Counted from the stretch's first letter, positions 7,964-16,905 are shown. The stretch is 64,000 nt of DNA from Clostridiales bacterium GWF2_38_85 (GCA_001797275.1 MGOY01000013.1:1-64000), one strand, 5' to 3'. Program-made: numbers and translations. Notes: generated from the letters alone by a model not told the origin.

Positions 7964-9620
7964 TATGATAGAAAAAACACTGGGCGATTATCTGAGATCA
8001 GTCGCCATAAAATATCCTGACAGAACAGCGGTTAAATATACGGGCCGCGACTATAAACGTACCTGGAAAGAGCTTGATGAAGAAACAGACAAAATAGCAA
8101 AAGGCTTTATGGCACTTGGAATCGGTAAAGGCGATCATGTTGCTATATGGGCAACAAATGTACCCGAATGGATACTTACACTTTATGCATCAGCAAAAAT
8201 AGGTGCAGTTCTTGTTACAGTAAACACAAGCTACAAGGTATACGAAGCAGAATACCTGCTCCATCAATCGGATGCCAAGCTGCTTGTTCTGATTGACGGT
8301 TTCAAGGATGCCGACTACATTTCGACAATTAACGAGCTTTGTCCTGAAATGAAGAGCAGTGACAGTATTGTTATCAACTCAATCAGACTGCCATTCCTTA
8401 AGACAATTGTTTACGCAGGCGACAAAGAACACAAAGGTATGGTTAAGTGGGACACTTTAACAAAGCTCGGCGAATCGGTTTCGGATGAGGAATACAGAAA
8501 CCTTTCGTCCTCCCTCAATTGTCATGAGATAGTAAATATGCAGTATACCTCCGGAACAACAGGCTTCCCGAAGGGTGTTATGCTTACCCACTACAATATA
8601 ATAAACAATGGCAGAGTCATTGGTGACGGCATGGCTTTTACCCCCAACGACAGACTTTGCATCTGTGTGCCATTCTTCCATTGCTTCGGTCTTGTGCTTG
8701 CATTAATGGCATCGTTAACACACGCAAGCGAAGTTGTACCTATTGATGCATACCGCCCCAAGAAGGTGCTTGATGCACTTCAGAGCGAGGATTGCACAGC
8801 TGTTCACGGTGTCCCGACAATGTTCATCGCAATGCTTGAGCATCCCGACTTCCCTACATACAACATTCCGCATCTGCGTACAGGTATTATGGCAGGCTCC
8901 CCCTGTCCTATCAAGGTTATGGAGGATGTCGTCAGCAAGATGCATATGCGTGACATTGTTATCGTTTACGGTCAGACCGAATCCTCACCCGGCTGTACAA
9001 TGACAACCACCTCAGACAGCATTGAAAAGCGTGTTTCGACCGTAGGTCGTTCCTTTTCCGGCGTTGAGACCAAGATTGTCAATCCCGAAACAGGCGAACC
9101 CCTCCCTGCAGGTGTACCCGGTGAGTTTTGCGCAAGAGGCTACAACATCATGCGCGGTTATTATAAGATGGAGGAGGCGACAAAGCAGACGATTGATAAG
9201 GATGGTTGGTTGCATACAGGCGACCTTGCTGTTGTTGACGAGGAAGGCTATTACAAGATAACCGGACGTATCAAAGATATGATTATTCGCGGCGGTGAAA
9301 ACATCTATCCGAAGGAAATCGAGGAGTTTATCTACACACTTCCAAAGGTAAAGGATGTCCAGGTTATCGGAGTACCAAGCGTTCAATATGGTGAAGAGGT
9401 TTGCGCTGCAGTAATCCTGCGTGAAGGTGAAGTAATGACCGAAGACGAGGTTAAAAATGCCGTCAAAGCAAACATGGCAAGGCATAAAGTGCCATCATAT
9501 GTTGCTTTCGTCGACAGCTTCCCGATGACTGCAAGCGGAAAGATCCAGAAATTCAAGATGCGCGAATGGGCGATCGAAAAATATAAGCTGAACGATGCAG
9601 CAAATATCGAAACTGCATAA
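7950..9620 (+). CDS. AMP-binding acyl-CoA synthetase (medium/long-chain fatty acid:CoA ligase type)
   Basis: The 556-aa enzyme has the adenylate-forming signature YTSGTTGFPKGVMLTH, the A5-type motif VYGQTESSPGC, the GWLHTGDLAVVDEEGYY hinge region, GRIKDMIIRGGENIYPKEIEEF and a C-terminal ASGKIQKFKMRE that carries the catalytic Lys. It activates a carboxylic acid to acyl-AMP, then acyl-CoA. The sequence resembles FadD/FadK and fatty-acid ligases of anaerobes; the exact chain length is unknown. Its start is inside hslO behind GAAGAATTGGAGAAG. A short hairpin follows the gene. Confidence 0.9.
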   Translation: MNNPNMIEKTLGDYLRSVAIKYPDRTAVKYTGRDYKRTWKELDEETDKIAKGFMALGIGKGDHVAIWATNVPEWILTLYASAKIGAVLVTVNTSYKVYEAEYLLHQSDAKLLVLIDGFKDADYISTINELCPEMKSSDSIVINSIRLPFLKTIVYAGDKEHKGMVKWDTLTKLGESVSDEEYRNLSSSLNCHEIVNMQYTSGTTGFPKGVMLTHYNIINNGRVIGDGMAFTPNDRLCICVPFFHCFGLVLALMASLTHASEVVPIDAYRPKKVLDALQSEDCTAVHGVPTMFIAMLEHPDFPTYNIPHLRTGIMAGSPCPIKVMEDVVSKMHMRDIVIVYGQTESSPGCTMTTTSDSIEKRVSTVGRSFSGVETKIVNPETGEPLPAGVPGEFCARGYNIMRGYYKMEEATKQTIDKDGWLHTGDLAVVDEEGYYKITGRIKDMIIRGGENIYPKEIEEFIYTLPKVKDVQVIGVPSVQYGEEVCAAVILREGEVMTEDEVKNAVKANMARHKVPSYVAFVDSFPMTASGKIQKFKMREWAIEKYKLNDAANIETA

Positions 9621-9626
9621 ATTATT

Positions 9627-9643
9627 AAATCCTTCGGATTTAA
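9627..9643 (+). terminator. Short UUCG-type hairpin after the acyl-CoA ligase gene
   Basis: TAAATCC-TTC-GGATTTA lies 7 bp after the stop codon. The stem is compact but only A/T-rich sequence follows, so termination is likely partial. Confidence 0.45.
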
Positions 9644-9650
9644 TATTAGG

Positions 9651-9713
9651 TATTTATTGGCTTTCAAACATAAAGTACTGTTTGAATCTGATTTCACCAG
9701 ACCGCAATAAATA
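9651..9713 (+). repeat. Long-range inverted repeat in the 9621-9795 gap
   Basis: TATTTATTG (9651-9659) pairs with CAATAAATA (9705-9713), enclosing a second stem CAAAC / GTTTG. A direct repeat ATTAGGTATTT occurs at ~9645 and ~9755. This may be a small structured leader or a degenerate interspersed element; no known riboswitch was recognised. Confidence 0.35.
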
Positions 9714-9795
9714 CTCCTGTGAAATTTATGTAGCATAAAAGTTTTATAAATTTAAAAATTAGGTATTTTTTGCATAGAGAGGAATGGTTATTAAT

Positions 9796-10596
9796 ATGAA
9801 GCTATCATTTTCAACATTAGGCTGTCCGGGCTGGAGCTGGAAAGAGATTTATGCAACCGCATTTGATTTCGGGTTCGATGGAATAGAGATACGCGGGCTT
9901 GAAAACGAGATGTATATACCCAAATTCCCGAAGTTTGCCGATAATAATATCGAAAACATCAAACGCATCTTCTCAGGCTTGACAAAGATATCAATGCTGA
10001 CCAGTGGTGCAGTAATCGGCAACCCCAAAAATGTTTCACCCTTCTACAAGGAAGCAACCGACTACATCGACCTTGCTGCCAAGCTTGATGTACCTTTCAT
10101 AAGGCTTATGATATCACCTCAACCCTACCCTACTGAGGCCGATTACAAATTCGCAGTTGAAACATATAAAAAAATCTGCACTTATGCAAAGGACACCGGA
10201 GTTTCTCCGCTTATTGAAACCAACGGCATACTTGCCGAAACTAAAAAGATGAAGCAATTTATGAAAGATGTAAATTGCGAAAACGGCGGCGTTCTATGGG
10301 ATATCCACCACCCCTACCGCTTCTTCGGCGAAAGCGTTTCCGAAACGCTCGGCAATATCGGCGAGTATGTAAAATACCTGCATGTAAAGGACTCCGAAAA
10401 AATCGATACCAAGATCGAATACAGAATGATCGGTTACGGTGATATGCCTGTCAGCGAAGTAATAAGCAGTCTGAAGTCACTTGGTTTCGAAGGTTATCTG
10501 TCACTTGAATGGGTAAAACGCTGGTTGCCAGAGCTACAAGAACCGGGCATTGTTTTTTCTCATTACCTGAACTATATGAGTTACATGCTGAAATAA
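9796..10596 (+). CDS. Sugar phosphate isomerase/epimerase (TIM barrel, AP endonuclease 2 fold)
   Basis: The 266-aa protein has the family pattern: N-terminal MKLSFSTLGCPGWSWKEI, FDGIEIRG, a central LIETNG, VLWDIHHPYRFFGES, KYLHVKDSE and C-terminal GYLSLEWVKRW. These carry the Glu, His and Asp metal ligands usual in the family. Start ATG 9796 is chosen because AGAGGA lies 12 bp upstream; the ATG at 9784 would overlap it. Members isomerise or epimerise sugars and inositols. A partner for the nearby DUF-type glycosidases is plausible but the substrate is unknown. Confidence 0.85.
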   Translation: MKLSFSTLGCPGWSWKEIYATAFDFGFDGIEIRGLENEMYIPKFPKFADNNIENIKRIFSGLTKISMLTSGAVIGNPKNVSPFYKEATDYIDLAAKLDVPFIRLMISPQPYPTEADYKFAVETYKKICTYAKDTGVSPLIETNGILAETKKMKQFMKDVNCENGGVLWDIHHPYRFFGESVSETLGNIGEYVKYLHVKDSEKIDTKIEYRMIGYGDMPVSEVISSLKSLGFEGYLSLEWVKRWLPELQEPGIVFSHYLNYMSYMLK

Positions 10597-10681
10597 ACAT
10601 GAATTATAAACATAATCTTTACTTAAAAATACATAAAAATTAATTATTTCTTTAATCGAACTTTACTTCCTGATTGTAATA

Positions 10682-10708
10682 TTGTATGGGAGTAATATTC
10701 TCTATAAT
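10682..10708 (+). promoter_or_regulatory. Probable promoter for the DUF4434 lipoprotein gene
   Basis: A perfect -10 TATAAT (10703-10708) is preceded by TTGTAT (10682-10687) at a short 15-bp spacing. The RBS AAAGGA lies 8 bp before ATG 10738. Confidence 0.5.
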
Positions 10709-10737
10709 ATGAAAAATTCCAACAAAGGAAAATTATA

Positions 10738-11952
10738 ATGAAATTACGAAAGGTTATTTATTTCATAATGTGTGCATTCTTATCAGGCGGTATATTTTCA
10801 GGTTGCGAGCCAGCAAACAACACTTCAGAAACATCAAACACACCCTCAACAATTTCTGAAACCTCTGTGGTTGAAAAGGTTGAGCTTCCGTTCACGCCGA
10901 TTGAACGGCCGACGCTGCTTGCAGATTCAATGCCTGCCATATGTGAACCCAAAGTCAGCGGCGACTTCATCCAGGCATGGCTATGCAACAACTGGTCGAA
11001 GTTTGAATGGTCCTTATACCTGAATCAGCTGAAAAAAGCCGGCTTTGAATTTGTTATCATGCAGTACACAACCGGAAGAGAAAATGCAAAATATACTGAA
11101 TTCTTATACCCGACCGAAATGGCAAACGACCTTTCTATCTCTGCTGCAGACTGCAATGTCTACCCAACCGGAGTTGAAAACCTGCTCAAATCGGCAAAGA
11201 AGGCAGGATTAAAAGTCTATATTGGAATTGGCGGAGACAGTGACTGGTGGAATTATGAATTTGAGGACATCGAATGGTGCAAACGCGAAGCTAATTTTAC
11301 CAACAGATGCATACAAGAGCTGTATGATCTATATAAAGAGGACTACCCCGACACATTTGCCGGCTGGTATTGGGCATGGGAAATGTTCTCGGCAAAAGGC
11401 AATCATGAGGTCAACTGGTCTGAGATGATCAGCATTAACCTTGACTATATGACACAACTTGATCCGTCAATGCCTTGCATTTTTTCACCTTTCTTCAGCT
11501 CATATGAGGACGTTAGCGTTGAGAGGGTACTTGAAGAATATACATATCTGATGGAGCATACAAGCTTCCGCAAAGGCGACATCTTCTGCCCGCAGGACAA
11601 CATAGGTATCCACTCCACCGAATATGGCGACGCAAACAACAACAAAGGTAAATATCCAATAACTTTCATGGAACAAGTCGTCAGAGCATTGAAGGAAGCT
11701 ACCGAAAAGAATCCGAAGGTTCGCTTCTGGTTGAATATCGAAAATTTCAACGGTCCGAATGGTAAATCTGCAACACTCAACAGGTATGTAGACCAGATGA
11801 ACATTGCCTCAAAGTATGCGGAAAAGCTGATTACCTTCTCATACGCACATTATTACAGCCCGTCGCAAGTCGGCAAAGAATACAACTTGCAATATCTTCA
11901 ATATCTTGAATGGTTAAAACAAAACCCTCAAACAAATAATATATTAAACTAA
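10738..11952 (+). CDS. DUF4434 domain lipoprotein (putative glycoside hydrolase fold)
   Basis: The 404-aa protein has a signal peptide ending in lipobox IFSGC, then a Ser/Thr-rich linker (~residues 24-48) and a DUF4434-type TIM-barrel domain: SGDFIQAWLCNNWSKFEWSLYLNQLKKAGFEFVIMQYT, KKAGLKVYIGIGGD, FAGWYWAWEM (family motif with Trp and Glu), CIFSPFFSS and KVRFWLNIENFN. DUF4434 proteins are predicted surface glycosidases of gut and soil anaerobes. The catalytic acid is probably the Glu of AWEMF, by analogy. It is likely anchored to the outer face of the membrane. Confidence 0.85.
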   Translation: MKLRKVIYFIMCAFLSGGIFSGCEPANNTSETSNTPSTISETSVVEKVELPFTPIERPTLLADSMPAICEPKVSGDFIQAWLCNNWSKFEWSLYLNQLKKAGFEFVIMQYTTGRENAKYTEFLYPTEMANDLSISAADCNVYPTGVENLLKSAKKAGLKVYIGIGGDSDWWNYEFEDIEWCKREANFTNRCIQELYDLYKEDYPDTFAGWYWAWEMFSAKGNHEVNWSEMISINLDYMTQLDPSMPCIFSPFFSSYEDVSVERVLEEYTYLMEHTSFRKGDIFCPQDNIGIHSTEYGDANNNKGKYPITFMEQVVRALKEATEKNPKVRFWLNIENFNGPNGKSATLNRYVDQMNIASKYAEKLITFSYAHYYSPSQVGKEYNLQYLQYLEWLKQNPQTNNILN

Positions 11953-11977
11953 CAAATGTATTGTGATATTATTAATT

Positions 11978-12009
11978 CAGAAAAAGCCATGCAGTATTGT
12001 CTTTTTCTG
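11978..12009 (+). terminator. Probable terminator after the DUF4434 gene
   Basis: CAGAAAAAG (11978-11986) pairs with CTTTTTCTG (12001-12009), followed by TATTG. The stem is perfect and lies 25 bp after the stop. Confidence 0.5.
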
Positions 12010-12048
12010 TATTGCTTAGATAATTCATTTGATAGTTTCATATAGATA

Positions 12049-12088
12049 AAAATGCGTGTCAGCAGGATATTTTCTTGACATGCATTTT
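12049..12088 (+). repeat. Hairpin just upstream of the mechanosensitive channel gene
   Basis: AAAATGCGTGTCA (12049-12061) pairs with TGACATGCATTTT (12076-12088) with one G-U. It ends 10 bp before the AAGGAG ribosome-binding site. It may be a terminator that blocks readthrough, or a leader attenuator. Confidence 0.45.
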
Positions 12089-12111
12089 CATAAAAAACAA
12101 GGAGACTGGTG

Positions 12112-13353
12112 ATGGTAGATTTTTTTACAAAACTTTTTGAGAATACAGGTTTGGATTCTAATTTTTCCGAAACAATCGCATATATTGCAGCCGCTGTTAT
12201 TGTCATTGTTATCTGTGTGTTGGCCAGAATAATAGCAAAGTATGTTATTGTAAAAATTTCTGCGAAGTCTGCGAAAAAGACTAAATTCACATGGGATAAT
12301 GTGCTTTTTGAAAAACGTTTCTTTCATCGCATCTCACATCTGACCGTTCCTATTGTCATCTCATTTTTTACTAAAACCTTTGAAGAATACGACGGTTTTG
12401 TCTCGAAATTCATTGCGGTTTACTCAATCATTGTTGTTATCTGGATTGCAGACTCAATATTGAATACGGTTGACGAGATTTATCGCAGCTATGAAATCTC
12501 AAAGGTTCGGCCTATTAAAGGCTTTCTTCAGGTTATCAAGGTTGTCATTATTGCGATCGGAGTCATCATCGGGATTGCCGCACTGATCGGACAGAATCCA
12601 ATTGTGCTTCTTGGTGGTTTCGGAGCTTTGACTGCAGTTATAACACTGGTGTTCAAGGATGCAATTCTCGGATTTGTTGCCGGGATACAGCTGACCTCAA
12701 ATAATATGATACGCATCGGCGACTGGATTGAGATGCCAAAATACTCAGCTGACGGTGATGTTATAGAGCTGTCGCTGACAACCGTAAAGGTACAGAACTT
12801 CGACAAAACCATCACAACAATCCCGGCATATGCGCTTATTTCTGATTCGTTCATCAACTGGCGCGGAATGGTCAACACAGGTGGCAGGCGTATAAAGCGT
12901 GCTGTTTATATTGACACCAACGGAATAAAGTTATGCGATGACGAGATGATAGCACGCTTCGATAAAATCGAATATCTGAAGGATTATATAGGCAGAAAAA
13001 AAGAGGACATCGGAAAATTCAATGCTGAAAACAAATTCGACCTCTCCGAACCTGTCAACGGCAGAAGGCTGACGAATATCGGAACCTTCCGTGCATATAT
13101 AACCGAATATCTGAAGCACCACCCGGGTATTCACCAGGAAATGACCTTGATGGTCAGGCAGCTTGCAGTCGGTACAACCGGTGTACCACTTGAAATTTAT
13201 GCGTTCACAAACACAACAGATTGGGAGAAATATGAGGGTATTCAATCAGATATTTTTGACCATCTGCTTGCTGTTGTATCAAGATTCGGATTGAGTATTT
13301 ATCAGCAGCCATCGGGTAGAGATATTGCTGACGCTGCCGCACACATAAAATAG
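12112..13353 (+). CDS. Mechanosensitive ion channel, MscS family (YbdG-like)
   Basis: The 413-aa protein starts at ATG 12112, 7 bp after AAGGAG. It has about five transmembrane segments (residues ~20-45, ~75-90, ~98-120, ~138-160, ~168-195) and the MscS beta-domain pore region: GGFGALTAVITLVFKDAILGFVAGIQL, then NNMIRIGDWIEMP. The beta domain continues with DGDVIELSLTTVKVQNFDKTITTIPAYAL. The length and soluble C-terminal domain resemble YbdG-type miniconductance channels, which release osmolytes on hypo-osmotic shock. It is apparently monocistronic. Confidence 0.9.
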   Translation: MVDFFTKLFENTGLDSNFSETIAYIAAAVIVIVICVLARIIAKYVIVKISAKSAKKTKFTWDNVLFEKRFFHRISHLTVPIVISFFTKTFEEYDGFVSKFIAVYSIIVVIWIADSILNTVDEIYRSYEISKVRPIKGFLQVIKVVIIAIGVIIGIAALIGQNPIVLLGGFGALTAVITLVFKDAILGFVAGIQLTSNNMIRIGDWIEMPKYSADGDVIELSLTTVKVQNFDKTITTIPAYALISDSFINWRGMVNTGGRRIKRAVYIDTNGIKLCDDEMIARFDKIEYLKDYIGRKKEDIGKFNAENKFDLSEPVNGRRLTNIGTFRAYITEYLKHHPGIHQEMTLMVRQLAVGTTGVPLEIYAFTNTTDWEKYEGIQSDIFDHLLAVVSRFGLSIYQQPSGRDIADAAAHIK

Positions 13354-13422
13354 TTTCCAAAATTATCTTAATCAGATTCGGATTTTATGTCTAATCTGTA
13401 CCTTTTATTTTCAATAAAATCA

Positions 13423-13451
13423 TTGACAACCGGAGTACTTTTCTTTATAAT
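13423..13451 (+). promoter_or_regulatory. Consensus sigma-A promoter for the ABC transporter operon
   Basis: TTGACA (13423-13428), 17-bp spacer and TATAAT (13446-13451) form a perfect consensus promoter. The start codon at 13515 is preceded by AAGGAGG. Confidence 0.85.
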
Positions 13452-13514
13452 GAGGGCGAAATAGGATAGTAATATATGTCCTGATTCAAGACTGATTTAA
13501 GGAGGTACTTGAGT

Positions 13515-15779
13515 ATGAGTATTCAATTACCGCTGAAAAACAAGCCAATATCCGAGTCAGCAAAGGAAGCAATAGCCCGATGTCTGACTCCCGAAAACGA
13601 AATATTGTTTACTATTATCGGAGATTTAACCATGAAAGGCAAGTACGGTGAAAGCATACTTGCTGTAAGCCGTGACAAGTTTATTATTGTATCCCCTGAG
13701 CTTGAAGGCGGGGTTGCTGAGTATTTACACAGCGATGTCAAGAATGCCAAAGTCAAGCGTATGTATGGGAATGCAAGATTGGATGTCGAGCTTAAAAATG
13801 GTCGTAAAGTCTCCGCTTTTCGTTTTACATACTCGGTTGCATCGCTTTGCGATATGGCAGCTCAATTCATTCTGCATATAAGTGAAGGCAAAGACATTGA
13901 TGAGGAGATGGAAATAGTCTCCGCAACCTTTGAGAAGCTGATGTCTGTTTGCCCGAAATGCGGTAGAACGCTGCTTCATGCCGGTGCTGAGTGCATCCGC
14001 TGTCAGTCCAAGAGCAAGATAATGAACAAGTTGATCAAGTACATCAAACCACAGACTAAGCTATTGCTCATTTGCCTGGGACTTGCGCTGCTTACAACCG
14101 CAGTCGCACTGCTGCCGCCATACATAGTAAGAATTATGGTTGATGATATCCTTCCTTCGAAAAATAAGGGTGCATTGACTGTTGTCGTCTTTGCATTGCT
14201 TGGCGCATACATAATTCAGTTCGGAATCGGCGCGCTCAGAGGCTATTTATTACGTATAAGCGGCGACAGAATAGTTGCGGACCTACGAAATGATGTTTAT
14301 CGCAAGGCTCAATACCTCCCAATGAAGTTCTACGACAAGACCTCGACCGGTTCGGTCATCAACCGTATTGCCGGAGACACAGGTACATTGCAGGGTTTTA
14401 TGCTGCGAATTACCCAGGAGGTTGTCGTCCAGTTCTTCCTGCTCGTCGGTATCATACTTATTATGTTCATCATGAACTTGAAACTGACATTGCTGTCGCT
14501 TGCACCCGTACCGCTTGTTGTTGTCAGTGCAAAAATATTCGGCAAAAAGATATACCCTTTCTATAAACGCATCTGGCGCAGGTGGTCGGCTGTATCCTCA
14601 ATCCTAACCGACTCAATCCCAAATATTCGTGTTGTTAAGAGCTTTGCCGGTGAAAAACGAGCTGTATCAAAATTTGAACGCTATAACGAAGAATGGCGTA
14701 AGGTTGACACCGCCTCTGCAAAGATAACAAACATCTTCCCCAGCGCAGTTTCGTTCACTGTAATGTGCGGTACAATCCTCATCTGGAGCGTAGGCGGCAA
14801 CATGGTCATCGACACCGGTGGCGCAGCTCTTTCTCTCGGTCTACTGATGTCCTTCATCACCTACACTTCGATGTTCTACGGTCCTGTCAACTTCTTCGCT
14901 TACCTGAGCGACTCATATCAGGCTGCGCTGTCCGCTGCTGAAAGAGTGCTTGACATACTTGATGCAGAACCCGAAAACGACCTTCATGCAGGTGAAAAAC
15001 CTGATAAGGTATACGGCAGGATTGAATACAAAAATGTAAATTTCTCATTTGACCGCACCAAAAAGGTCATCTCAGAGGTAAACTTAGTCATTGAGCCCGG
15101 TGACATAGTTGGTATTGTCGGAACCACAGGTTCTGGCAAATCGACGTTGATAAACCTGCTGCTTCGCTTCTATGACAACTACGAGGGTGAAATTCTTATC
15201 GACGGTAAAGATATTAAAACAATAGATTTAGAATATTACCGTTCAAGCATCGGTTATGTACAGCAAGAACCTATGATGTTCAGCGATACAATCTACAACA
15301 ACATAGCTTATGGTGTGCCTGATGCACCGATTGAAGCTGTTATAAATGCCGCAGAAATTGCAAACGCCCACGAATTTATCGCACGCCAGCCCGATGGATA
15401 TGACTCGATGCTTGGCGAACGCGGTGTCGGGCTTTCCGGTGGCGAAAAACAAAGACTGTCGATTGCGAGAGCTGTACTTAAAAACCCAAGTATACTTGTA
15501 TTCGACGAAGCAACCGCCGCAGTTGACTCCGAGACCGAAAACATGATCCAGGAAGCAATCGAGCGGCTTATTAAAGGCAGGACAACGCTTATGATAGCAC
15601 ACAGGCTTTCGACTCTACGCAAGGCGAACAGGATCATTGTTGTCGATCAGGGCAAAATTATCGAAAACGGCTCACACGATGAGCTGATGGCACTCAAGGG
15701 TAAGTACTATAGGTTGATTGAAATACAGTCCATGTCCGAGAAGGTTAGAAAAAGTAAAGAAGACGAGAATTTTGAGTAA
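13515..15779 (+). CDS. ABC transporter, fused permease and ATPase, with N-terminal PH-like and zinc-ribbon region
   Basis: The 754-aa protein starts at ATG 13515, 9 bp after GGAGG. Residues ~1-145 are a soluble domain resembling bacterial PH-like domains (GKYGESILAVSRDKFIIVSPELEGGVAEYLHSDVKNAKVK is the core region, split here only by description). A CxxC...CxxC zinc ribbon follows at ~152-170 (CPKCGR, CIRCQS). A six-helix type I exporter domain covers ~185-490, then the ATPase has Walker A GTTGSGKST, signature LSGGEKQR and Walker B ILVFDEAT with an H-loop AHRLS. It is paired with a DUF1854 gene, as in exporters annotated cyanophycin metabolism-associated. No cyanophycin gene is present, so the substrate is unknown. 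Confidence 0.88.
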   Translation: MSIQLPLKNKPISESAKEAIARCLTPENEILFTIIGDLTMKGKYGESILAVSRDKFIIVSPELEGGVAEYLHSDVKNAKVKRMYGNARLDVELKNGRKVSAFRFTYSVASLCDMAAQFILHISEGKDIDEEMEIVSATFEKLMSVCPKCGRTLLHAGAECIRCQSKSKIMNKLIKYIKPQTKLLLICLGLALLTTAVALLPPYIVRIMVDDILPSKNKGALTVVVFALLGAYIIQFGIGALRGYLLRISGDRIVADLRNDVYRKAQYLPMKFYDKTSTGSVINRIAGDTGTLQGFMLRITQEVVVQFFLLVGIILIMFIMNLKLTLLSLAPVPLVVVSAKIFGKKIYPFYKRIWRRWSAVSSILTDSIPNIRVVKSFAGEKRAVSKFERYNEEWRKVDTASAKITNIFPSAVSFTVMCGTILIWSVGGNMVIDTGGAALSLGLLMSFITYTSMFYGPVNFFAYLSDSYQAALSAAERVLDILDAEPENDLHAGEKPDKVYGRIEYKNVNFSFDRTKKVISEVNLVIEPGDIVGIVGTTGSGKSTLINLLLRFYDNYEGEILIDGKDIKTIDLEYYRSSIGYVQQEPMMFSDTIYNNIAYGVPDAPIEAVINAAEIANAHEFIARQPDGYDSMLGERGVGLSGGEKQRLSIARAVLKNPSILVFDEATAAVDSETENMIQEAIERLIKGRTTLMIAHRLSTLRKANRIIVVDQGKIIENGSHDELMALKGKYYRLIEIQSMSEKVRKSKEDENFE

Positions 15780-15800
15780 AATTATAAAGGCTTTCATTAA

Positions 15801-15860
15801 TTGGTGGCTCCGCCACCAAACCCCCGTTCAAGTAACTTTTTTGAAAAACAGTTACTTGAA
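15801..15860 (+). repeat. Two-hairpin interspersed repeat between the ABC gene and DUF1854 gene
   Basis: TTGGTGGC (15801-15808) pairs with GCCACCAA (15812-15819), then a C-run, then TTCAAGTAAC (15827-15836) pairs with GTTACTTGAA (15851-15860). A tract AATCCTCAAAAAATTTT follows. The layout (GC hairpin, CCCCC, second hairpin, TTTT/AAAA tail) resembles palindromic intergenic elements I know from Ruminococcaceae genomes. It could act as a partial terminator within the operon. Confidence 0.5.
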
Positions 15861-15899
15861 AATCCTCAAAAAATTTTAAAATTTTATGGAGATAGAAAT

Positions 15900-16388
15900 A
15901 TGTCAAGACTTTATATAGAAGGCGATATGGCACGCTTTATAAAAGCAGAAGCAAATCTAATCAATGTTGAGCTTTATGACGGTATAAAGTTCGATATGCT
16001 TGAGCCACGCAGACTGTTCCCTATCAGCGGTCTTAACAAATATATAACCCTACTTGACTCCGAAGGTAACGAGAAGGCAATTATCCGAGACCTGGACTCG
16101 CTTATACCCGAATCAAAGAAGGTTGTCACAGATTGCCTCAACGAATATTATATGATTCCTAAGATAACAAAGCTGGTTGATAGCACAGATAAATTCGGTG
16201 TGCTGAAATGGACGGTTGAAACCGACCACGGCATTAAAACCTTTGACATCCGCAACCGTTACAGCGACATCAAATCACTGTTTGACGGCAGAATACTGAT
16301 CCGCGACTCGGACGATAACCGCTACGAGATTCCCGATACAAGCAAGCTTGACAAAAAGAGCCAGTATCTGCTTTACCTGGAATTATAA
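15900..16388 (+). CDS. DUF1854 domain protein, ABC transporter partner
   Basis: The 162-aa protein starts at ATG 15900, 8 bp after GGAG. Family features include FDMLEPRRLFPISGLNKYITLLDSEGNE (split core), LDSLIPESKKVV, LKWTVETDHGIKTFDIRNR and the C-terminal ILIRDSDDNRYEIPD. DUF1854 proteins occur next to the type of exporter encoded immediately upstream, so it probably regulates or partners that transporter. It is soluble. The molecular role of the domain is unknown. Confidence 0.82.
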   Translation: MSRLYIEGDMARFIKAEANLINVELYDGIKFDMLEPRRLFPISGLNKYITLLDSEGNEKAIIRDLDSLIPESKKVVTDCLNEYYMIPKITKLVDSTDKFGVLKWTVETDHGIKTFDIRNRYSDIKSLFDGRILIRDSDDNRYEIPDTSKLDKKSQYLLYLEL

Positions 16389-16453
16389 CACTATACCCTA
16401 CTATATCAAGTGGAAAAACACAACAATTCATTACTGATAGATCTATTTTACGG

Positions 16454-16492
16454 TTGAAATTCTTGATTTTTTGTGTTATGATAGATTATAAT
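16454..16492 (+). promoter_or_regulatory. Two overlapping candidate promoters for darA
   Basis: TTGAAA (16454-16459) with 17 bp to TATGAT (16477-16482), and TTGATT (16463-16468) with 18 bp to TATAAT (16487-16492). Either could drive the c-di-AMP receptor gene. Confidence 0.6.
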
Positions 16493-16528
16493 AAGTATTA
16501 CTGAACATTAATTTTACGGGAGGGCAAT

Positions 16529-16855
16529 ATGAAACTGATACTTGCGGTTGTAAATAATGATGACAGCGCTGTTGTCACCTCAGCTTTGACAAAGGAAGGC
16601 TTCTTTGTTACTAAGCTGACAACCACCGGTGGATTCCTTATGGTTGGCAACACCACCCTGTTAATCGGTACAGAGGATGACCAGATCGACAACATCAAAA
16701 CCATCCTGCGCAGATATTGCTCAACCCGCAAGCAAATCAACCCGTCCTCAAGTTCTTTCGGCAAAAGCCTGGATAATCAGGGAATCGCCGAAGAAGTCAC
16801 GGTCGGCGGTGCAACCTTCTTCGTACTGTCGGTTGATAGCTACGAGAAACTGTAA
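16529..16855 (+). CDS. darA: Cyclic-di-AMP receptor DarA/PstA (PII-like)
   Basis: The 108-aa protein has the expected length and motifs of DarA (YaaQ/DUF970): MKLILAVVNNDDSAVVTSALTKEGF, TTTGGFLMVGNTTLLIG and the B-loop/T-loop region, ending VGGATFFVLSVDSYEKL. It is a cytoplasmic trimeric PII-like protein that binds c-di-AMP; downstream targets are not settled. GGAGGG lies before ATG 16529. It is monocistronic, with its own promoter and a strong terminator. Confidence 0.95.
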   Translation: MKLILAVVNNDDSAVVTSALTKEGFFVTKLTTTGGFLMVGNTTLLIGTEDDQIDNIKTILRRYCSTRKQINPSSSSFGKSLDNQGIAEEVTVGGATFFVLSVDSYEKL

Positions 16856-16874
16856 GGACTATTCAATAAAAGTC

Positions 16875-16905
16875 AAGCAGACAGGAATTAATCCTGTCTG
16901 CTTTT
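16875..16905 (+). terminator. Intrinsic terminator of darA
   Basis: AAGCAGACAGGA (16875-16886) pairs perfectly with TCCTGTCTGCTT (16892-16903), followed by TTTGTGTTTTT. Confidence 0.92.
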
